Positions 59,462 to 64,000 of a stretch of DNA of 64,000 nucleotides are shown in pieces. The stretch is from JBDSSS01 sp963764195. GTDB lineage: Bacteria; Actinomycetota; Actinomycetes; Actinomycetales; Dermatophilaceae. Under the pieces are notes generated by a model that searched no databases, was not told the DNA's origin, and saw only the letters and a program-made list of their open reading frames with translations. The translations under genes and the position numbers were made by a program. The stretch spans positions 36,691-100,690 of the forward strand of contig CAVXRG010000005.1 of NCBI GenBank assembly GCA_963764195.1. The letters are read 5' to 3'. Position 1 is the stretch's first letter; each line of letters begins with the position of its first letter.

Positions 59462-60568
59462 ATGTCGGCTAGAAGGTCGAAGAAGCGAAAGTCGGCAAGG
59501 CAGAAGCCGTCGCAGCGACAACCACGGACGCCCTCAATTGAGAGGGTCGCTCCCAAGGACACGACCAGCGCGGGGCAAGCCACGTTCCGGCGCGTTTCGT
59601 GGTGGAAGCGAACCTGGGTCAGGATTTTCGCCGCTGTCTCCGCTATTGCATTGGTTGCAGGTCTAGTGGTGGACGCGGCGGGCATCCGAACGTGGATCCG
59701 GAACCGAGAATCCCCCGAAATCGGGCTGGCGACATATCAGTTGGAAAGCGGGAAACCAGTTCTGACTGACGGGAATGTCACGGTGCAGGTTGAACCGGAT
59801 GACATCAAGAAGGACCAACTCAGGCTTACGGTTCCTCTTGCAGTCACCAATCTCGAAGCTGAGGATTTGGGCTTGGCCCGCGTGGAGCCCCGTTACCCCT
59901 CGGACCTGAAGGTAAAGTCTGCCGGCTCGGGGAAGATCGATCCGACAGGGAGGACGATTGTCTACGACCACGATCTAGGAACGCTCAGGCCGACTGGAGA
60001 TTTCACGCCCGTGGCGCCCCTAGACGAGGTAGTCATACCCTTCGGCTTCACTGTCGTCCCCACGGTCACCGTCAGCAAAGACAACGTGCCCTTCTATATC
60101 GTTGCGGTGGCGGGCTCCCCTGAGTACCCCTATAAGCGCAGAGTGATTACAATGGCCGCGACGATCTATTTCGCCGACCGTCCTTCGGTGACGGCAAACA
60201 TGCGTTGGTCCGTGTCGCCAGGTGTCGAGATACTCAGCCAGGGCTCAGACGATTTCACGGAGTACCCCCTGACTCAGAGGGAGGTTGACCGATTCGGCGT
60301 TCCATCTGGCGACCCTATTCAGAACTGGGCAGTCAGAGTTGGCGCGTCAGGACCCAAGGTGCGATACCGCAAGTACGATCTAGGCGGTGAGGGGCTCGTC
60401 CAAGCGATTGAAGTCGAGGGAGTACTTCGGCGCGTCATCATTGATAGTGACCGAGACGGCTACGTCGACGTCGACATGATCGATGACACCGGGGACGGCA
60501 GACCTGATGCTGCAGGGACCTACCCCGGAGGACGGCTCTTCGTCGACTGGGATGACGCCAGCCGATAA
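59462..60568 (+). CDS. Membrane-anchored hypothetical protein with Asp-rich C-terminal motif
   Basis: I do not recognise this 368-residue protein. A very basic Lys/Arg/Ser/Gln-rich N-terminus (about 45 residues) and a single membrane helix (VRIFAAVSAIALVAGLVVDAA, about 53-75) put the rest outside the cell. The exported domain looks all-beta. Near the C-terminus DSDRDGYVDVDMIDDTGDGR has the spacing of dockerin/EF-hand-like calcium loops (D-x-D-x-D-G twice). Codons are clearly less GC-rich than in the first 56 kb, suggesting transfer. ATG 59462 is preferred to the GTG at 59444 because of the -10 box seven bases upstream. Confidence 0.7.
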   Translation: MSARRSKKRKSARQKPSQRQPRTPSIERVAPKDTTSAGQATFRRVSWWKRTWVRIFAAVSAIALVAGLVVDAAGIRTWIRNRESPEIGLATYQLESGKPVLTDGNVTVQVEPDDIKKDQLRLTVPLAVTNLEAEDLGLARVEPRYPSDLKVKSAGSGKIDPTGRTIVYDHDLGTLRPTGDFTPVAPLDEVVIPFGFTVVPTVTVSKDNVPFYIVAVAGSPEYPYKRRVITMAATIYFADRPSVTANMRWSVSPGVEILSQGSDDFTEYPLTQREVDRFGVPSGDPIQNWAVRVGASGPKVRYRKYDLGGEGLVQAIEVEGVLRRVIIDSDRDGYVDVDMIDDTGDGRPDAAGTYPGGRLFVDWDDASR

Positions 60569-60571
60569 GGG

Positions 60572-62003
60572 GGGCTCTTCGGATCTGAGCGTGGGCGGGT
60601 GCTCGATGAGGGGCGGCGTGGCGGTCCGGGAATGAAGGTGTCGAGGCCTTCAGGATCAGAGGCGACCAAGCACTCCGAACGAAGACCTCGACATGGACAA
60701 CCCTACGTGTTGCTCGAGCATGCGCTGGTGCGCTGGGGCCGACGTCTTGCTCAACATCCCCGGCATCCCCATCCTTGACGTCGGTCACGACGAAGAGAGG
60801 GGCAGGGTGGAGGTGACGGTAGAAACCGATGCCGACGTCGGTGGCTGCCCCGCCTGTGGCGTGGTGGCGGTCGGCACGGACGCCGGGACCACCGGGCGGG
60901 CCGAGGCGCCGTGCTTCGGGCAGGTGAGCGTGATCCGGTGGCGCAAACGGATCTGGCGGTGCGCCGAGCCAGCCTGCCCGGTGGTGACCTTCAGCGAGGA
61001 GCACGAGATGATCGCGCCACCGGCCAAGTTGAGCTCCCGGGCGATCGGGTGGGCCACCGACGCTCTCGCGCACGACGACACGACCGTGTCCGCGCTGGCC
61101 CGCCACCTCGGGGTCGAGGCCACCCGCGGCTGGCCGACCCGGCGCGGCTCGATGGAGTGCGCGTGCTCGGCGTCGATGAGCACATCTGGCGGCCCAGCAA
61201 GATCGGGGACCCGCAACGAGCGGTGACGGCATGGTCGATCCGACCCGCGACGAGCATGGGAACCTGCGCGCGGCTGCGAGACGTCGTCCCCGGCCGGTCC
61301 GGGACCGCGTACGGCGGCTGGCTCAGGCAGCAGAGCGAGGAGTTCATCGCCGGGTTGAGCAGGCCTCGCTGGATCTGTTCCGCGGGTACGCCAACGCGAT
61401 CCGGCGACGAGTTGCCCGACGCGGTCGCCGTCCTCGATGCGTTCCACGTCGTCAAGATCGCCACCGGTGTCGTCGACGAGGTCCGGCGCCGCGTCCAGCA
61501 GGACACCACGGGCACCGCGGGCACAGGGACGACCCGCTGTACCGGATCCGCGGCCTGCTGCGCCGCGGCCGGGAACATTCGTCCGACGAGCAGATCGGCA
61601 ACCTCAACACCTGCCTGCAGCTGGACGACCCGGGCATCGAGGTGACCGCAGCCTGGCACGCCTACCAGCAGCTGCGCAGCATGTACCAGGCCAAGGACCC
61701 AGCCGAGGGCAAGGCCATCGCAGAGCAGGTCATCGCCTCGTTCCCGGACTGCCCCATCCCCGAAGTTGCTCGCCCGGGCCGCACCCTCAGGCAGTGGAAG
61801 ACCCACGTGCTCGCCAGGTTCGACACCCACCGCATCAGCAACGGGCGGCACCGAAGCCGTCAACCTGGTCATCGAGAAGACCCTCCGGCTGGCCCACGGC
61901 TTCAGAACCTTCGACCACTACCGACTACGGATCCTGGTGGCAGCCTCAGGAACCCTCCCCTACCGACGAGCCCCCCCCGCCGATGCGTAGATCCGAAGAG
62001 CCC
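60572..62003 (+). mobile_element. Decayed ISL3-family insertion sequence
   Basis: Perfect terminal inverted repeats: GGGCTCTTCGGATCT at 60572-60586 and AGATCCGAAGAGCCC at 61989-62003. The 1.43 kb length and the ISL3-type transposase inside agree. The left end lies four bases after the stop of the preceding gene. No convincing 8-base target duplication was found at the ends. Confidence 0.88.
60693..61989 (+). pseudogene. ISL3 transposase broken by several frameshifts
   Basis: N-terminal zinc finger CPACGVV...CAEPACPVVTFSEEH and HTH region are in one frame up to about 61150. GVRVLGVDEHIWRPSKIGD (the first catalytic Asp region) is in a second frame, and DELPDAVAVLDAFHVVKIATGVVDEVRRR lies in it too. 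IRGLLRRGREHSSDEQIGNLN and WHAYQQLRSMYQAKDPAEGKAIA are in a third. TEAVNLVIEKTLRLAHGFRTFDHYRLRIL, with the last catalytic Glu, is in another. At least three frame changes mean it is not active as it stands. Confidence 0.88.
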
Positions 62004-62121
62004 TCAATCGGCCAGGCGCCGCTTCCATCAGATCCGGTCGACGCAGCGACCTCGATCGCGTGTCATGCGAACACGGGAACTCGGCCCCACTCCATCGGTA
62101 ACTGACGATGCCGCTGGCTCG

Positions 62122-63840
62122 TCACGTTTTGGGCGCTCGAGCGAGCGCGGCTGCTGTCACTGCGTCAGTGAACGTTTGCGTCTTCACGACGTCGCGGTTG
62201 AGCGCGACGCCGCCAAGTGCTTCGTCTACTACCTCAATCGCGAACTTGAAGGCCTCGACTGCTTTGTCGTCAGACCAGAGCACCTCGGCGATCGAATTTG
62301 CGTACGTAGACGCCTTGTTCGCGGTTAGTGCCGGCATGTCGGCTCCTGCGACGATGTACCTCAGCGCCATGAGCAGGTGATACCGGGCTGGCTTGTAGTA
62401 CACGGGCAGCGAACTGTTTCGGAAGAAGAACTCGAGCTTGTAGAAGGCAAAGGCTGCCACGTAGTAGGGCTCGAGCTTGTGGCCCTCGTTGAAGATCTTC
62501 GTTCCGACCTGAGCACGCAGGTCTGAGTAGTACCGCGCAGCACGGTGAGGATCGTTCAGGAACATCGCGGCGAATGCGCGGACCTGTTGTGACTTTCCGA
62601 TGATGCGGACCTTCTCGATCCCGTTCACCGCGGCATATTGCTTCGACCGACGCTCGTAAAACAACTTCTTCTTGTCCGGGTACGACTCGTAAAGGGCCTC
62701 GAGCTTCTTCTGGAACGCGCTCATCGCGTACAGGTCATCGGCCGTCACCTGCGTCTGCCGGTTCGTTGCGGTGATGATCGCGTTGATGATGTCCTCGTCG
62801 GACGTCGATATCACCTTGAGCGGGACGAAGGTCTCTTCGCCGAGGAGATCCTTCGCATCGAAAAGAACGTGGCTCGTCTGGCACCCGTTCACGATCTGGT
62901 AGTCCGAAACCACGAACTTGTTCCCGGTGGTGCGCAGACCGCGGGCGACAACTGTGACGCCGTTGTTGAGCACGGCGAACCGCTGCTGCCCAGGGGCGTC
63001 GGCAAGCGTCTCCCTGATCTCGACGTTTACAGGATTATTCCCTTGGAAGTCTCGGACGTTGTCGTAGAACAACGGCTTTCGAATGTTCCCCACCGGATCG
63101 GTGATCATCGACAGGTACTCCCTCACGGGTAGAACACCTAGATATGCCTCAGCGACGCCCTCAATCTCGGGCAGGAGTACCTTCGATGCGAAGGTGAACT
63201 CGACCGTCACGTTGTTCTTGCTTCGCTGGTAGGCAGCCTGAATCTCGTCGGCGCCCAAGGCAGAGAACGTGACGTCGCTGAACAAGCCAGTCTCGCCAAG
63301 CTCGTTGCGACGCTTGTCGATCTTGCCTTGTAGGTACACGTCGTCCTTCCACTGCCCGGTGGTGACAAACGACATCTCGAGAACGGGCTTCTGCCGGGTG
63401 AACTTCACGCTGTGGTCGTAGATCCAGTTCATGACCTCGCGCCCGACGACGATCTCGTCCGACATGGGCAGTGTCGGCTCATCCGCGAAGAACTCAAGCG
63501 CACCATCGAGGAAAGTCGTGATCTGTTCGCCGTTGAAGTTGCTGCTGGTCTTTGCCTGGCCCAGGATGAACTTGACGTCGAGGAAGCCGTTCATAGCTAG
63601 TAGGTCCTCGGCCTCGTCAACCGATGTGACCAACACGCCATTGATGATGACTGCCAGTGCGTCCAGCCCGAGGTCGTCTTCGCCACCGACGTGAACGTCC
63701 GCGGTGTCGAATTCCTCCTCGTAGGTGGAGGAGACGACGCAGTACGCGGCGAAGTATTCGAACAAGTCGCTCTCAGACATCGCGCTGAGCGACTGCTCCT
63801 TCGCGAAGGTGTCCAGGTACGACTTAGTGATGCGATCCAT
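62122..63840 (-). CDS. AIPR-family (abortive phage infection) protein
   Basis: A 572-residue protein with the AIPR signature in the middle: RFAVLNNGVTVVARGLRTTGN, SDYQIVNGCQTSHVLFDAK, then IINAIITATNRQTQVTADDLYAMSAFQKKLE. The N-terminal part includes DDLGLDALAVIINGVLV and FILGQAKTSSNFNGEQITTFL, a nuclease-like D...QxK pattern (Asp then Gln-x-Lys) as in restriction-type folds. AIPR proteins are tied to phage defence and restriction systems. AGGAAGGGCC precedes ATG 63840. Codon use is less GC-rich than the chromosome. No partner lies downstream; any upstream partner is outside the window. Confidence 0.87.
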   Translation of the reverse strand: MDRITKSYLDTFAKEQSLSAMSESDLFEYFAAYCVVSSTYEEEFDTADVHVGGEDDLGLDALAVIINGVLVTSVDEAEDLLAMNGFLDVKFILGQAKTSSNFNGEQITTFLDGALEFFADEPTLPMSDEIVVGREVMNWIYDHSVKFTRQKPVLEMSFVTTGQWKDDVYLQGKIDKRRNELGETGLFSDVTFSALGADEIQAAYQRSKNNVTVEFTFASKVLLPEIEGVAEAYLGVLPVREYLSMITDPVGNIRKPLFYDNVRDFQGNNPVNVEIRETLADAPGQQRFAVLNNGVTVVARGLRTTGNKFVVSDYQIVNGCQTSHVLFDAKDLLGEETFVPLKVISTSDEDIINAIITATNRQTQVTADDLYAMSAFQKKLEALYESYPDKKKLFYERRSKQYAAVNGIEKVRIIGKSQQVRAFAAMFLNDPHRAARYYSDLRAQVGTKIFNEGHKLEPYYVAAFAFYKLEFFFRNSSLPVYYKPARYHLLMALRYIVAGADMPALTANKASTYANSIAEVLWSDDKAVEAFKFAIEVVDEALGGVALNRDVVKTQTFTDAVTAAALARAPKT

Positions 63841-64000
63841 GAGGCCCTTCCTGAGCGGTCACGACAGTTCTACCCGATAAGTGACCCGTACCCATGCCGT
63901 AGGGCGGCGCGGCTCTCAAACTCGGCGACAGCCGAGCAGGGGCCGTGGACGGCGTGCCCGGGTTCGAGCCTTGGGTGCTCGTGACGTGTATGCATTCTGG
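63841..64000 (-). promoter_or_regulatory. Upstream region of the AIPR gene
   Basis: On the minus strand TAGAAC, about 30 bases before ATG 63840 (near 63871-63876), is a possible -10 box. No gene start is visible to the window end. Confidence 0.35.

Noticed and set aside
59116..59685. Minus-strand frame opposite the membrane-anchored hypothetical gene
   Set aside because: No recognisable domain, no ribosome site, and it lies antisense to a gene with a good promoter.
63955..63985. GGGTTCGAGCC near the window end as a tRNA T-arm or attachment site
   Set aside because: No acceptor or anticodon stems can be built around it, and it does not match the tRNA-Thr 3' end.

Overview
The window is about 57 kb of ordinary chromosome from a very GC-rich actinobacterium, followed by about 7 kb of accessory DNA behind a tRNA-Thr gene. 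The PknG/GlnH/GlnX signalling genes, RskA-type anti-sigma factor, Tad pilus genes of the 'helicase/secretion neighborhood', an actinobacterial topA with a Lys/Ala-rich tail, the topA...tmk-holB order and many leaderless starts all point to Actinobacteria. A member of the Micrococcales, perhaps Intrasporangiaceae, is my best guess. Species cannot be read from the sequence.

Layout. 0-2 kb: tail of a Tad secretion cluster (TadC-like, DUF4244 pilin-like, TadE, TadE-like). 2-6.4 kb, minus strand: sulfate ABC importer (binding lipoprotein, two permeases, ATPase) and an Rrf2 regulator. 6.4-11 kb: DEAD/DEAH helicase, STAS anti-sigma antagonist, methyltransferase. 11-15.5 kb: TetR regulator with a palindromic operator and a heterodimeric ABC exporter. 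15.7-16.7 kb: SoxR and a P-loop kinase. 16.9-30.1 kb, minus strand: a ten-gene signalling block described below. 30.5-39.7 kb: extradiol dioxygenase, topA, PIG-L deacetylase, monomeric isocitrate dehydrogenase, serine hydrolase, GNAT. 40-43 kb: a DUF4397 surface protein, class F-like sortase, ECF sigma factor and anti-sigma factor. 43.4-48.6 kb: FAD oxidoreductase, TspO/MBR-like protein, dimethylargininase, TipAL-type MerR, renalase-like oxidoreductase. 48.6-56.3 kb: asd, tmk, holB, two tandem secreted hydrolases, quinone-oxidoreductase-like enzyme. 56.4-64 kb: tRNA-Thr(CGU), terminator, decayed tyrosine integrase, AraC regulator with ABM monooxygenase, FitAB/VapBC-type toxin-antitoxin, a lower-GC membrane-anchored hypothetical protein, a decayed ISL3-type insertion sequence, and an AIPR-family gene.

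The most interesting unit is the block at 16.9-30.1 kb: telA, a small partner, CbxX-type AAA ATPase, glnX-like, glnH, an unrecognised helical protein, pknG, PP2C phosphatase, VWA protein and FHA protein. Eight of its nine junctions overlap by 1-8 bases, and the remaining gap is 133 bases. It combines the GlnX-GlnH-PknG amino-acid sensing module with a vWA/PP2C/kinase triad like the TerY-P triads of tellurite/stress loci, plus TelA and an AAA ATPase. The kinase, phosphatase and FHA protein carry look-alike zinc ribbons, which suggests they work as one complex.

A second theme is short repeats: an 8-mer, CGGCATAC/GTATGCCG, occurs over thirty times up to 56.9 kb and never after; palindromic intergenic repeats occur at 35.1, 37.6, 43.3 and 49.7 kb; several low-complexity tracts coincide with apparent frameshifts.
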